From Geomobilibacter sp964431365 (lineage in GTDB: Bacteria; Desulfobacterota; Desulfuromonadia; Geobacterales; DSM-12255): a stretch of DNA of 64,000 nucleotides. The position numbers were made by a program, and so were the translations under genes. The notes beneath the pieces were generated by a model. That model made no database searches. It saw nothing but the letters and a program-made list of their open reading frames with translations, and was not told the origin of the DNA. Positions 33,710-43,309 of this stretch are shown piece after piece (position 1 is the stretch's first letter; each line of letters starts with the position of its first letter). The DNA is taken from assembly GCA_964431365.1 (NCBI GenBank), contig CAYSJJ010000009.1, positions 1 through 64,000 of the forward strand, given 5' to 3'.

Positions 33710-35545
33710 ATGTATTTCAGGTTGCTGGTCACCATTCTCAGTCTGCTGCTGTATGCGAGCCTTGCGGCTGCCGCACCGTTTGCGTACATAGCAAACAGTG
33801 GGGCCGATTCCGTAACGGCGATCGATGCCGGGGCAACCCCGCCGGCCGTGACAGCCACGATCACCCTGCCGCCGTCGAGCTATCCGTATTCGGTATCTGT
33901 AAGTCCGAACGGTGTTCACGCCTACGTTGCCTGCCAGGATTCCCTGCAGGTAGCGGTGATCGATACGATCACGAACGCCGTTGTGCGGACCCTGTCCCTC
34001 ACCTACAAGCCCGGCGGATTGGCGGTGAATGCCGCGGAAACACGGCTCTATGTGGCGGACAACAACAGCAACACGCTGACGGTCATCGACATCAGCAGGT
34101 TGTTCGACACCGGTGCCGCATCCGAAGTGAGCAGGGTGCCGCTGGACGCCTCGACGGCAAACACGGTTCCTGAAGGGGTGGTTCTCAACCCGGCGGGCAA
34201 CAAGCTCTACGTGGCCAATGCCGGCACGGGCAAGATCACGGTTGTCAACGTGAACGACGTCACCGACGTCTACACGAAGGCGGCGGATATCGCCCTCGAT
34301 CCGTCGGATTACCCCATGGGGCTCGCCCTCAATACTGCCGGCAGCAAGCTCTACGTTGCCAACATGTATTCGGGCACCGTGGCGCTGATCGACACGGCCA
34401 CCAATGCGCTGGTGAAGAGGCTTAACGTCGATGCCGGCCCGCTCTCGGTAGCGATCAACCCGAACCCGGCCCACAAGTTCGCCTACGTACCGAGCAATAC
34501 CCTGAACACGGTACGGTTCATCGACACCGGCGCCACGCCGAGCGACGTAGTGCTCTCGTCGCCGGCCCCGCTGGCCGGGCAGATGCCTTGGGGGATCGCT
34601 GTCACCCCGGACGGCTCCAGGGTTCTGGTCGTCAACAACAAGGACAATACGGTATCCGTGCTTGACGCGGTCACCGGCGCAGCCGTCACCGGCAGCCCGA
34701 TCACGGTCGGCACCAAGCCGACGAGCATGGGTAACTTCATGAGCCCGGCTTACCAGTACGTGGTGAACGTCAGCATCGACGCCGCCGGCACCGGTACCGG
34801 TTCCGTCGCCCCCGGCATCGGGGCCATCCCGGTGACAGGCTTTGGCCGGTCGTTCTTCTTCACGCCGAACAGCGGCTCAGTCATCGACAGCGTCACCCTG
34901 AACGGCGTTGCCAAGGGCGCGCCGACGACTATCGATATCAACAACATCACTGCCGACCAGAATCTGGTGGTCAAGTTCGCCACGACCGGGAGCGTCAACC
35001 GTCAGCCTCTCACCATCGACCTGCTGAACATCGGTGGCCGGGTCTACACGACCCCGGCTGGTATCGACATCACCAGCGGTACCGCCACCGCTCAGTTTGA
35101 CACCAATACCAATGTGGATATCAACGTGGATTTCACCGCTAACCCAACCCGCCAGATCAAGGCCTGGGGCGGGGCATGCGCCAGTACGTCGATATATGCC
35201 CCCAAGTGTACGGTGACCATGGATGCCGCCAAGTCGGTGACGATCGAGTTCAAGGATAAGGATACGTCAACCGGACCGGTTTACATCCCGGAAACCAATA
35301 CGTTCTTCCAGTCGATCGCTTCTGCCCTGCTGGCAGCCACTGATGGCCAGACCATTAAGGTTCTTGCTTCCTATAGTGTGGTAGAAGACCTCATGGCAAA
35401 CAACAGTAACGGCGCGCAGGTAAGCCTTAGCACTGGCTGGAACGATCAAAGCTTCAGCTCACGGACAACTGGAAATATGACCAGGGTCGGCTCACTTATC
35501 ATTCAGAAAAATGCTCTCATAGCCGACAATATTTCGATTCAATAA
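33710..35545 (+). CDS. Secreted YVTN beta-propeller protein
   Basis: A 611-residue exported protein with a signal peptide (LLVTILSLLLYASLAAA). Residues ~20-345 are YVTN-type propeller blades, visible as recurring KLYVANAGTGKITVVN, KLYVANMYSGTVALID and RVLVVNNKDNTVSVLD. Residues ~350-520 are beta-rich modules with NVSIDAAGTGTGSV and WGGACASTSIYAPKCTVTM, similar to the InlB-type B repeat found in bacterial surface proteins. GAGGAGG precedes ATG 33710. It is probably a cell-surface or S-layer-like protein; no ligand or enzyme activity can be inferred. Confidence 0.75.
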   Translation: MYFRLLVTILSLLLYASLAAAAPFAYIANSGADSVTAIDAGATPPAVTATITLPPSSYPYSVSVSPNGVHAYVACQDSLQVAVIDTITNAVVRTLSLTYKPGGLAVNAAETRLYVADNNSNTLTVIDISRLFDTGAASEVSRVPLDASTANTVPEGVVLNPAGNKLYVANAGTGKITVVNVNDVTDVYTKAADIALDPSDYPMGLALNTAGSKLYVANMYSGTVALIDTATNALVKRLNVDAGPLSVAINPNPAHKFAYVPSNTLNTVRFIDTGATPSDVVLSSPAPLAGQMPWGIAVTPDGSRVLVVNNKDNTVSVLDAVTGAAVTGSPITVGTKPTSMGNFMSPAYQYVVNVSIDAAGTGTGSVAPGIGAIPVTGFGRSFFFTPNSGSVIDSVTLNGVAKGAPTTIDINNITADQNLVVKFATTGSVNRQPLTIDLLNIGGRVYTTPAGIDITSGTATAQFDTNTNVDINVDFTANPTRQIKAWGGACASTSIYAPKCTVTMDAAKSVTIEFKDKDTSTGPVYIPETNTFFQSIASALLAATDGQTIKVLASYSVVEDLMANNSNGAQVSLSTGWNDQSFSSRTTGNMTRVGSLIIQKNALIADNISIQ

Positions 35546-35596
35546 TCTATAGAAACTTGTCACGAGTCTTAACTTAAAAGAAACAGGAGGCTTAAA

Positions 35597-36367
35597 ATGA
35601 AAAGAGTTGCAAAAACATTATTTACGGCGGCTGCAATCCTTTCAATTGCTATTACCGTTGAAGCTGCAAGTACACCTAAGCTTCAAGTAAAGGATGGCTC
35701 TGGTAATACAAAGTTCGTGGTCAATGATGATGGAACTACTGGCATTGGTACATCTTCAGCGCCATACCCGGTAACAATTGATTCTAGTATTGCGTCAGCA
35801 GTTCCTGCCGGTGTCGGTATGGTTATGTTGCAGGGTTCGAACGGCTCCAACAAGGAGCGTATTGAGATAAGATCTTTTGCTGCGGACCCAACCTTTTCCG
35901 CACCGGTTATCCAAGGTAAAGGTTACAGCTACGACGCTGTGAATAACGTCCCAGCAAACACAAAAGCTGGTCAGTTTTTGTTTATGCTCGGCGGTAGCGG
36001 TCATGATGGTTCCGCCATTGTGGTTGGCAATAAGGCTCTTGTTAAGATCAAGGCTGAGGCAGACTGGTCTGCAACATCGAATTCAACACAGATTGGATTC
36101 GAAACAACTCCTGTCGGCAGCACAACTAAAGCTGAGAGAATGTTGATTACCGGTGCTGGCAATGTCGGTATTGGTACTTCTGCTCCATCACAAAAGCTTG
36201 AAGTCAACGGTGGTGTTAGAATGAATACTGCTACTGCTCGTCCGACAACCTGCGATGCTACAACCCGCGGAACTATCTGGTTTGTGCAGGATGCAGCTAA
36301 TCAGAACGATAGCCTCTCCGTATGTGCACTCAAAGCAGGTGTCTACGGCTGGCAGCCACTTTTCTAG
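35597..36367 (+). CDS. Secreted tail-fibre-like protein with GIGT repeats
   Basis: A 256-residue protein with a signal peptide ending VEAAS. Two copies of the GIGTS motif occur (DDGTTGIGTSSAPYPV and GNVGIGTSAPSQKLEVNG), a motif common in phage tail fibres and bacterial surface filaments where it forms a beta-prism stalk. The C-terminal part (TTRGTIWFVQDAANQNDSLS, GWQPLF) resembles the end domain of such proteins. The gene is AT-richer than its neighbours and has AGGAGG before the ATG. It follows the propeller gene by 51 nt and may be co-transcribed. Function unknown. Confidence 0.65.
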   Translation: MKRVAKTLFTAAAILSIAITVEAASTPKLQVKDGSGNTKFVVNDDGTTGIGTSSAPYPVTIDSSIASAVPAGVGMVMLQGSNGSNKERIEIRSFAADPTFSAPVIQGKGYSYDAVNNVPANTKAGQFLFMLGGSGHDGSAIVVGNKALVKIKAEADWSATSNSTQIGFETTPVGSTTKAERMLITGAGNVGIGTSAPSQKLEVNGGVRMNTATARPTTCDATTRGTIWFVQDAANQNDSLSVCALKAGVYGWQPLF

Positions 36368-36388
36368 ATTCCACTTGCAGCGTTCTTG

Positions 36389-36426
36389 TGAGGCGGCTAC
36401 TGACGTGGCCGCCTCATTTCTTTGTT
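36389..36426 (+). terminator. Intrinsic terminator before wzm
   Basis: TGAGGCGGC (36389-36397) pairs perfectly with GCCGCCTCA (36408-36416) across a 10-nt loop and is followed by TTTCTTTGTTT. Confidence 0.85.
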
Positions 36427-36553
36427 TAACGTCGAATAACGATTTGTCTGTGTACGTGTACAACTCGCTAAACAACAAACTGCTTGCCCCCAGTGCGAGA
36501 AATGCTTCTGACAATGTCTTGACTCCCAACATCTCCGTCGCTATAGTAAGTCG

Positions 36554-37363
36554 ATGTTAATTCGCATTTTTTCTGCGTTTATCACCGAACTCCTTTCCCG
36601 CCGCCAGATGATCCTGGAACTGGTCAAGAGGGACTTCAAAACCAAGTATCTCGGCTCCTACCTGGGGATCCTCTGGGCTTTCGTCCACCCCACCGTCTAC
36701 ATCGTCATCCTCTGGTTCGTCTTCCAGGTGGGGTTCAAGTCCCAGCCGGCAGGCAACACCCCCTTCGTCCTCTGGATGCTCTGCGGCATCATCCCCTGGT
36801 TTTTTTTCAGCGAGTGCCTGGCGAACGCCACCACTGCCGTTCTTGACAACGCCTTTCTCTTGAAGAAGATGAACTTCAGCGTGGGGATGCTCCCCATCGT
36901 CAAGATCCTCTCGGCCCTGGTCCTTCACCTCTTCTTCCTGGTGGTCATTGTCGTGATGTTTGTGCTGTACGGCCTACCGCTCACCCTTCACATCCTACAG
37001 ATCCTGTACTACCTCTTTGCCGCCATAGTCCTCCTTCTCGGTCTCTCCTGGTTTACCTCCTCGGTGGTCTTGTTCTTCCGTGATATGGGACAGATTGTTT
37101 CCATGGCACTGCAGTTCGCTTTCTGGGTCACCCCTATTTTCTGGTCTGCCAAGATACTCCCGATGAAGTATCTCAACCTGGTAAAGCTGAACCCGGTCTA
37201 CTATCTGGTGGAAGGGTACCGGGAAAGCTTCATCTACCACACCTGGTTCTGGCAGAGCCACCCCATGCTGACCCTCTATTACTGGAGCGTCACCGGCTGC
37301 ATCTTCGTGGTTGGGGCGGTGGTGTTCAGGAGACTGCGGCCACACTTCGCGGACGTGCTGTAG
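36554..37363 (+). CDS. wzm: Polysaccharide ABC exporter permease (Wzm-like, ABC-2 type)
   Basis: A 269-residue membrane protein with six hydrophobic segments. The amphipathic N-terminal stretch ELVKRDFKTKYLGSYLGILW is the signature of the ABC-2 O-antigen/teichoic acid exporter permeases (Wzm, TagG, KpsM). It should form the inner-membrane channel through which an undecaprenyl-linked polysaccharide is exported, driven by the ATPase Wzt. The matching ATPase gene lies almost 6 kb downstream at 43310, separated by the cys/ssu operon. No strong ribosome-binding site is seen before ATG 36554. Confidence 0.9.
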   Translation: MLIRIFSAFITELLSRRQMILELVKRDFKTKYLGSYLGILWAFVHPTVYIVILWFVFQVGFKSQPAGNTPFVLWMLCGIIPWFFFSECLANATTAVLDNAFLLKKMNFSVGMLPIVKILSALVLHLFFLVVIVVMFVLYGLPLTLHILQILYYLFAAIVLLLGLSWFTSSVVLFFRDMGQIVSMALQFAFWVTPIFWSAKILPMKYLNLVKLNPVYYLVEGYRESFIYHTWFWQSHPMLTLYYWSVTGCIFVVGAVVFRRLRPHFADVL

Positions 37364-37548
37364 ATGCGAGGGTAATACAATAGGCGATGAGGGTTGGCCG
37401 TAAGCTATGGCATTTATGATTCCTCCAACGCACTCTCAACTGCTTATCGGAGAATCAAAGGTTCGCTGGCGATTGATAGCAAGCGGCGAGTTGTCTGTCC
37501 ACGCTTAATAATGATATGGTACTGTCTTCGAAACGAAGGGAGCCGCGA

Positions 37549-38457
37549 TTGAACGAACGACTTACTCTTACCCTCCTCGACGAACTGGAAGCCGAGGCGA
37601 TCCAGATCATCCGCGAGGTTGCCGCCGAGGCCGAGCGGCCGGTGATGATGTACTCCATCGGCAAGGACTCGTCGGTCATGCTCCTTCTGGCCCGTAAGGC
37701 CTTTTACCCGGCCCCCGTCCCTTTTCCGCTTCTCCATGTTGATACCTCTCTCAAGTTCCCGGAGATGATCGCCTTCCGCGACCGGATGGCCCGTGAGATC
37801 GACTTCGAGCTGCGTGTGCATGCTAACCGACAGGCCCTTAAGGAAGGGGCCAACCCGTGGGAGATGGGGACGGTCCGCTGCTGCGGGCTTCTGAAGACCC
37901 AGGCCTTGCTGGATGCCCTCCGGGCAGGGGGATACGACATGGTCATGGGCGGGGCCCGGCGGGAAGAGGAGCGTTCACGGGCCAAGGAGCGGGTCTTTTC
38001 GTTCCGCGACAGTCACGGCCAGTGGGATCCGCGCCGCCAGCGGCCGGAGTTCTGGCAGCTCTACAACACGCGCCTGCAGGCCGGTGAGAGCATGCGGGTC
38101 TTCCCTCTCTCCAACTGGACCGAACTGGACGTCTGGCGCTACATCGCCCGCGAACGGATCGAGGTGGTTCCCCTCTATTTCGCCGCCGACCGGGAGGTGG
38201 TGGAGCGGGCCGGTCAGCTGATCCCGGTCGGTGTCGGCACCCGGCTGAATCCCGGTGAACGGAAGGAGATCCGGCTCTGCCGGTTCCGTACCCTAGGCTG
38301 CTATCCCTGCACCGGGGCGGTGGCATCATCGGCCGCCACGGTCGAGGAGATTATCGTGGAACTGGAAGCGATCCGTCAGTCCGAACGGACGACTAGGATC
38401 ATTGACCACGACCAGGATGGCTCCATGGAACGGAAAAAGCGGGAGGGATACTTTTGA
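37549..38457 (+). CDS. cysD: Sulfate adenylyltransferase subunit 2 CysD
   Basis: A 302-residue PP-loop ATP pyrophosphatase that, with CysN, forms adenylylsulfate (APS). Signatures are MMYSIGKDSSVML, HVDTSLKFPEM, GGARREEERSRAKER and RFRTLGCYPCTGAV. I chose TTG 37549 because AAGGGAG lies about 8 nt upstream and the length then equals that of E. coli CysD. An ATG at 37516 lacks a ribosome-binding site. The stop overlaps the cysNC start (TGATG). The upstream 185-nt gap shows no clear promoter. Confidence 0.95.
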   Translation: MNERLTLTLLDELEAEAIQIIREVAAEAERPVMMYSIGKDSSVMLLLARKAFYPAPVPFPLLHVDTSLKFPEMIAFRDRMAREIDFELRVHANRQALKEGANPWEMGTVRCCGLLKTQALLDALRAGGYDMVMGGARREEERSRAKERVFSFRDSHGQWDPRRQRPEFWQLYNTRLQAGESMRVFPLSNWTELDVWRYIARERIEVVPLYFAADREVVERAGQLIPVGVGTRLNPGERKEIRLCRFRTLGCYPCTGAVASSAATVEEIIVELEAIRQSERTTRIIDHDQDGSMERKKREGYF

Positions 38458-40340
38458 TGACTGCGCAGGTTCATGACCGAGGGATCCTCCGTTTTCTCAC
38501 CGCCGGTAGCGTGGACGACGGCAAGTCGACCCTTATCGGACGGCTTCTGTACGACGCGGGAGCCCTGTACGATGACCATGTGGCTTCTCTCAGGCGATCC
38601 GATACCGACCTGGACGCGGAGCTCGATTTCTCCCTCCTGACCGATGGCCTGCGGGCTGAGCGCGAGCAGGGGATCACCATCGACGTGGCCTACCGTTATT
38701 TTGCAACCTCCCGCCGCCGCTTCATCATTGCCGACGCGCCGGGGCATGAACAGTACACGCGGAATATGGCCACGGCCGCCTCCCAGGCCGATCTGGCCGT
38801 GCTGCTGATCGACGCCCAGCTCGGCGTTTCTGTCCAGTCCAAACGTCACGCTTTCATCTGCGCCCTCATGGGTATTCCCCGCCTGGTGGTAGCGATCAAC
38901 AAGATGGACCTGGTCGGTTTTAGCGAGGAGCGCTTCCGCGAGATCGAGGAGGAGTACCGGGACTTTGCCGTCCGACTGGGGCTGGCCAATCTCCAGTTTA
39001 TCCCAGTCTGTGCCGTGAGCGGCGACAACCTGGTGCAGAAGAGCGGGAGCATGCCCTGGTATGCAGGCCCACCGCTCCTCTCCCACCTGGAGGAGGTGTA
39101 TGTGGCCGGCGATCGGAACCTGATCGACTTTCGTTTGCCGGTCCAGCGGGCGATCCATCTTCCCGGCACTTTTCGTGGTGTCGGCGGCCGGGTCGCCTCC
39201 GGCGTGCTCCGTGCGGGCGACGAGGTAATGGTGCTCCCCTCCGGCTTCCGCACCCGTGTGGCTGCTGTCAGCGTCGGCATGCAGCCCGCCTCCCGGGTGG
39301 TGGAGGGGGAGTCGGTGACCGTGACCCTGGAGGATGACTTGGACGTGGGGCGGGGGAGCCTCCTGGTCCATCCCGGTAATGTGCCGCCGGAGCGTCGGGA
39401 ACTGGAGGCTATGCTGGTCTGGACCGGTGACGAACCTTTGCAGGCTGGTGAGGTGTACTGGATCAAACAGACAAGCACCTGGGTGAAGGCGCGCTGCGAG
39501 GCGATCCACTACCTGGTCGATCCAAACACCCTGCGCCGGGAGGAAACTGACCGCCTGTCGCTCAACGACATCGGCAGGGCGCGATTCGCCCTCTATCGGC
39601 CGCTTTTTGCCGATGAGTACCGGAAGAACCGGGCGCTCGGCGCCTTCATTGTGGTATCCGTCGCCGACGGGGATACGCTCGGGGCAGCAACCATCATCGA
39701 CCGGACCGATTATGATGCAGAACTGAAGACGGAGCGTGCCGTTCCGGCCCGGCGTACCGTGGTTTGGCATGAAGGGCAGGTAACGCCAGCACTCCGTGAG
39801 TCGGTACTCAGGCAACGACCTATTACCCTCTGGCTCACCGGCCTGAGCGGAGCCGGCAAATCGACCCTGGCCTTTGCCCTGGAGCGGCAGTTGATCGAGG
39901 CGGGGCATCCCTGCTGCGTGCTTGACGGCGACAATGTGCGGCACGGGCTCAACCGGGATCTCGGCTTTTCACCCCGCGACAGGGCAGAAAACATCCGCCG
40001 GGTCGCTGAGGTGGCGCGTCTGATGAACGAGGCTGGCCTCATCGTGATCACATCCTTCATTTCCCCCTTCCGGGAGGACCGGGAGATGGCGCGGCAGATC
40101 ATCGGCCCGGAGCGGTTCGTCGAAACCTTCCTCAGTACGAGCATTGCTGAGTGTGAACGACGAGACCCAAAGGGGCTCTACCGCAAGGCCCGTACGGGAG
40201 AACTGCCGGGGTTTACCGGCATCTCCGCACCTTATGAGCCGCCGGAGCAGCCGGAGCTGTCGATAGATACGGAGAAGCTCACGGTTGAGCAGGGTGTCAC
40301 CCTGCTGCTGGAACGACTGGAAAGGGATCTTCATGTGTAG
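38457..40340 (+). CDS. cysNC: CysN-CysC fusion: sulfate adenylyltransferase GTPase subunit / APS kinase
   Basis: A 627-residue bifunctional enzyme. Residues ~1-430 are the CysN GTPase with P-loop GSVDDGKSTL, DAPGHEQY and NKMDL. Residues ~450-627 are APS kinase with P-loop GLSGAGKST (~461-469) and DGDNVRHGLN. Together with CysD it makes APS and phosphorylates it to PAPS, the sulfate donor of sulfotransferases and a source for assimilation. It is coupled to cysD by a 1-nt overlap, with GGGAGGG upstream. A sulfotransferase domain is encoded 5 kb downstream. Confidence 0.95.
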   Translation: MTAQVHDRGILRFLTAGSVDDGKSTLIGRLLYDAGALYDDHVASLRRSDTDLDAELDFSLLTDGLRAEREQGITIDVAYRYFATSRRRFIIADAPGHEQYTRNMATAASQADLAVLLIDAQLGVSVQSKRHAFICALMGIPRLVVAINKMDLVGFSEERFREIEEEYRDFAVRLGLANLQFIPVCAVSGDNLVQKSGSMPWYAGPPLLSHLEEVYVAGDRNLIDFRLPVQRAIHLPGTFRGVGGRVASGVLRAGDEVMVLPSGFRTRVAAVSVGMQPASRVVEGESVTVTLEDDLDVGRGSLLVHPGNVPPERRELEAMLVWTGDEPLQAGEVYWIKQTSTWVKARCEAIHYLVDPNTLRREETDRLSLNDIGRARFALYRPLFADEYRKNRALGAFIVVSVADGDTLGAATIIDRTDYDAELKTERAVPARRTVVWHEGQVTPALRESVLRQRPITLWLTGLSGAGKSTLAFALERQLIEAGHPCCVLDGDNVRHGLNRDLGFSPRDRAENIRRVAEVARLMNEAGLIVITSFISPFREDREMARQIIGPERFVETFLSTSIAECERRDPKGLYRKARTGELPGFTGISAPYEPPEQPELSIDTEKLTVEQGVTLLLERLERDLHV

Positions 40341-41355
40341 ACTGAAGGCAGTTTTGTTGATTTTGACATTCACGGCGGTCTGGCTTGTCCAAGGCGCAGG
40401 GTTTGCCGCTAAAAAGGTGCGAATCGGCCACTTTCCGAATCTGACCCATGCCCAAGCCTTGGTCGGGCGGGCCAACGGCACGTTCGACCAACGACTGGGA
40501 AGCGCGGTGGAGTGGAAGGTGTTCAACGCGGGTCCGACCGCGATGGAGGCCCTTATTGCCGGGCAGTTGGACATCGCCTATGTGGGGCCGAATCCGGCTG
40601 TCAATCTCTTCCTCCGCTCAAAGGGAAAGGCGTTGCGAATTATCGCCGGCGCAGCGAGCGGCGGTGCAGCCCTTGTGGTGCCAGCCTCCTCCTCTGTGAG
40701 CCGACCTCAGGATTTCAAGGGAAAGCGGATCGCCTCACCTGAACTGGGCAATACGCAGGACGTTGCCCTGCGTCGCTGGCTGAAGAGCAACGGACTGGTA
40801 CCGGGAAAAGACGTCCAGGTGGCACCGATCAAGAACGCCGACATTCTCATGCTCTTCCAGCAGGGGAAACTTGCCGGCGCCTGGGTGCCAGAACCCTGGG
40901 TGACGCGGCTCATCAGGGAAGGTGGGGGGCGAATCTTTCTTGATGAACGCTCTCTCTGGCCCGAAGGCAGATTCCCGACCGCCGTTGTCGTGGTGAGAAA
41001 GACATTCTACGAGCGAAACAGGGAACAGGTCCGTCGTTTTCTCGATGCCCATCTGGAGGTGACGGAGTGGATCCGGAAGCATCCCGCTGAGGCTGGAAAG
41101 AAGCTGAACGAACAGTTGGCACTGCTTGCTGGCAAGCCGTTGCCTCCCCAGACCTTGACCGAGGCGCTCAGTCGTGTACAGGTCACCCATGATCCCCTTG
41201 CCGGGCCTCTTGCTACCTCGGCCCGCTGGGCCCATGAGCTTGGCTATCTCCCCCGAGGGAGCGACCTTTCTGCGGGGCTCCGGGGGCTGGTGGATGTTAC
41301 TCTCCTGAACGAACTTCTGAAAGCGCGGTCGCTCCCTGCGGTCCGTGGGAATTGA
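40333..41355 (+). CDS. ABC transporter periplasmic binding protein, sulfonate/taurine type
   Basis: A 340-residue exported protein with signal peptide (LLILTFTAVWLVQGAGFA). It has the SsuA/TauA/NrtA binding-protein fold: VRIGHFPNLTHAQALVGR, GQLDIAYVGPNPAVNLF and GKRIASPELGNTQDVALR are typical. Substrates of this family include alkanesulfonates, taurine and nitrate. Proximity to cysD/cysNC argues for an organosulfur compound or sulfate. ATG 40333 overlaps the cysNC stop by 8 nt, so the operon continues. Confidence 0.85.
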   Translation: MCRLKAVLLILTFTAVWLVQGAGFAAKKVRIGHFPNLTHAQALVGRANGTFDQRLGSAVEWKVFNAGPTAMEALIAGQLDIAYVGPNPAVNLFLRSKGKALRIIAGAASGGAALVVPASSSVSRPQDFKGKRIASPELGNTQDVALRRWLKSNGLVPGKDVQVAPIKNADILMLFQQGKLAGAWVPEPWVTRLIREGGGRIFLDERSLWPEGRFPTAVVVVRKTFYERNREQVRRFLDAHLEVTEWIRKHPAEAGKKLNEQLALLAGKPLPPQTLTEALSRVQVTHDPLAGPLATSARWAHELGYLPRGSDLSAGLRGLVDVTLLNELLKARSLPAVRGN

Positions 41356-41362
41356 ATCACTC

Positions 41363-42145
41363 ATGGCTCTGGTTGAACTGAAGCGGGTCGGCAAGATCTA
41401 TCAAGGCCAGTCCGGGCCGGTCCATGGCCTCACTGACGTGGCGCTAACCATAAATGACGGCGAGTTCCTCTGCGTAGTCGGCCCGTCCGGGTGCGGCAAG
41501 ACGACCCTCCTGAACGTTATTGCCGGTTTCGAGACCCCGACCGCCGGAGAGGTGTTGGTGAATGGCGTACGAGTCAATGGCCCGGCGCCGTCGCGGTTTG
41601 TCATCTTTCAGGAACCGGCGCTCTATCCCTGGCTGAATGTGTTTCAGAACGTGGTCTTCGGGCTCAGGATGGCCGGAGTCGACCCGCATGACCAACATGC
41701 GAGGGGGATGGAACTGCTGGAGACGGTGCATCTGGCCCGGTTCGCCCATGCCTGGGTGACCGAGCTTTCCGGCGGGATGAAACAGCGGGTGGCCCTGGCC
41801 CGTGCCTTGGCCATGGATCCCGATGTGCTGCTCATGGACGAGCCATTCGCGGCCCTGGACGCCCAGACCAGGGACATGCTTCATGAGGCGGTGGAAGAGC
41901 TCTGGCAGGCGACCGGCAAGACTATTGTGTTCGTGACCCACAACGTACGGGAGGCAGTGAGGCTCGGCACGCGGGTGATCCTCATGTCGGGGCAGGGAGG
42001 AGGCATCTTGCGAGAGTATCCGATTGATCTCCCCCGCAACCGTTTTCTGGAGGACTTGGAGGTGGTGACGATAGCTTCACGGATTCGCGACGACCTGCGC
42101 AGAGAAGTGCTTCGGGGCGGCGGAGGAGTTTCCGATGGCCAATAA
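41363..42145 (+). CDS. ABC transporter ATP-binding protein, SsuB/TauB type
   Basis: A 260-residue ABC ATPase. Walker A is GPSGCGKTT, the Q-loop is FQEPALYPWLNV, the signature is LSGGMKQR, Walker B is VLLMDEPFAALD and the H-loop is VTHNVREA. FQEPALYPW is characteristic of the nitrate/sulfonate/taurine subfamily. It lies between the binding protein and the permease, overlapping the latter by 11 nt. Confidence 0.9.
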   Translation: MALVELKRVGKIYQGQSGPVHGLTDVALTINDGEFLCVVGPSGCGKTTLLNVIAGFETPTAGEVLVNGVRVNGPAPSRFVIFQEPALYPWLNVFQNVVFGLRMAGVDPHDQHARGMELLETVHLARFAHAWVTELSGGMKQRVALARALAMDPDVLLMDEPFAALDAQTRDMLHEAVEELWQATGKTIVFVTHNVREAVRLGTRVILMSGQGGGILREYPIDLPRNRFLEDLEVVTIASRIRDDLRREVLRGGGGVSDGQ

Positions 42146-42944
42146 CCGGCAGTGGTGGGGCAGTACACGGGAAGGGGACGATGGCGGTCGGATCCGGAAG
42201 GCTTCGATCCGAGCGGGGTTCCTGCTCTTCCTGGTCTGCATCTGGCAAGGGCTCTCGGCGGCCGGTATCTGGAACGAGATCATTTTCCCTGCACCGAGGG
42301 AGGTGGTGTTGGCCATTGCCAGCGGTTTCAGCGACGGGACCCTTCCTGCTTCCGTGCTGGCCAGCCTGGTACGGCTTGGTATCGGCTATGGCGTCTCCCT
42401 GGCGATCGGTATCCCCCTCGGCCTGATTCTCGGGCGCATCCGGCTGCTGGATGACACGGTGGGGAGCCTGGCCGTTGGGCTGCAGGCGTTGCCAAGCATC
42501 TGCTGGCTCCCCCTGGCGGTCCTCTGGTTCGGCCTTTCCGAGGCGGCCATGCAGTTCGTCATCATCATGGGGTCGCTGATGGCCGTTACCCTTACCGTGC
42601 GTGACGGGGTCAGGACAATCCCGACCCTCTATCTGAGGGCCGCCTCAATCCTTGGGGCGACCGGCTGGCGCTTCTACCGCTATGTGTTGTTTCCTGCGTC
42701 GTTCCCGTCTGTTGTGACCGGGGCCAAGCTCGGCTGGACCTTTGCCTGGCGGTCGCTCATGGCTGCCGAATTGCTCTACGTAACCACCGGGATCGGCTCC
42801 ACCTTGATGACCGGTCGTGAGTTGCACGACATGGCCCTGGTGGTCGCGGCCATGCTGATTATCGTCGGCATCGGCCTGGTCACTGACCGGCTGCTCTTCA
42901 GGCTGGGGGAGGAGTTCGTGCACCGGCGTTGGGGTGTGGGGTGA
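42135..42944 (+). CDS. ABC transporter permease, SsuC/TauC type
   Basis: A 269-residue membrane protein with about six segments and the cytoplasmic loop ASILGATGWRFYRYVLFPAS, the EAA-type motif that contacts the ATPase. It completes a sulfonate-type importer with the two preceding genes. The operon cysD-cysNC-binding protein-ATPase-permease is compact from 37549 to 42944, with overlaps or gaps of less than 10 nt. Confidence 0.9.
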   Translation: MANNRQWWGSTREGDDGGRIRKASIRAGFLLFLVCIWQGLSAAGIWNEIIFPAPREVVLAIASGFSDGTLPASVLASLVRLGIGYGVSLAIGIPLGLILGRIRLLDDTVGSLAVGLQALPSICWLPLAVLWFGLSEAAMQFVIIMGSLMAVTLTVRDGVRTIPTLYLRAASILGATGWRFYRYVLFPASFPSVVTGAKLGWTFAWRSLMAAELLYVTTGIGSTLMTGRELHDMALVVAAMLIIVGIGLVTDRLLFRLGEEFVHRRWGVG

Positions 42945-43309
42945 ACTGCAGAGATTTGGAGTGGAGGAGAGAGTAGTTGGTGACAGAATCGCTCTGCAAG
43001 GGCGGCACGTTTCTCGCAAAAATTTCTGCAGCTCTCTGATATTACTAAAATTGATGACTACCACTCATGAGTCCTCAGCCTGGATATTTGACAAAAGAAA
43101 TATGAAAAAACATCGACGTAAACAATAAATCGCTTGCACCAGGTTGGCCGTTTGGAAATCGTTGTAAAGAGTAAGGGCGCGAAATAACAGATTACTGTTC
43201 TTATGTTACGTGTTATCGCAATAGATTAGATTCAACGTATCTTTTTTCGTGGCTAGTTTCTTATTTCCAAGTCCTATATCTTGCGTTGCATCTCTAGCAA
43301 AAGAGAATT
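42945..43309. other. AT-rich intergenic region before wzt
   Basis: These 365 nt hold no plausible gene. Composition falls sharply from the GC-rich cys/ssu operon to AT-rich sequence, marking the left edge of the low-GC polysaccharide block. No clear terminator for the operon and no consensus promoter pair are visible, although several T- and A-rich stretches at 43200-43290 could serve wzt. Confidence 0.5.
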
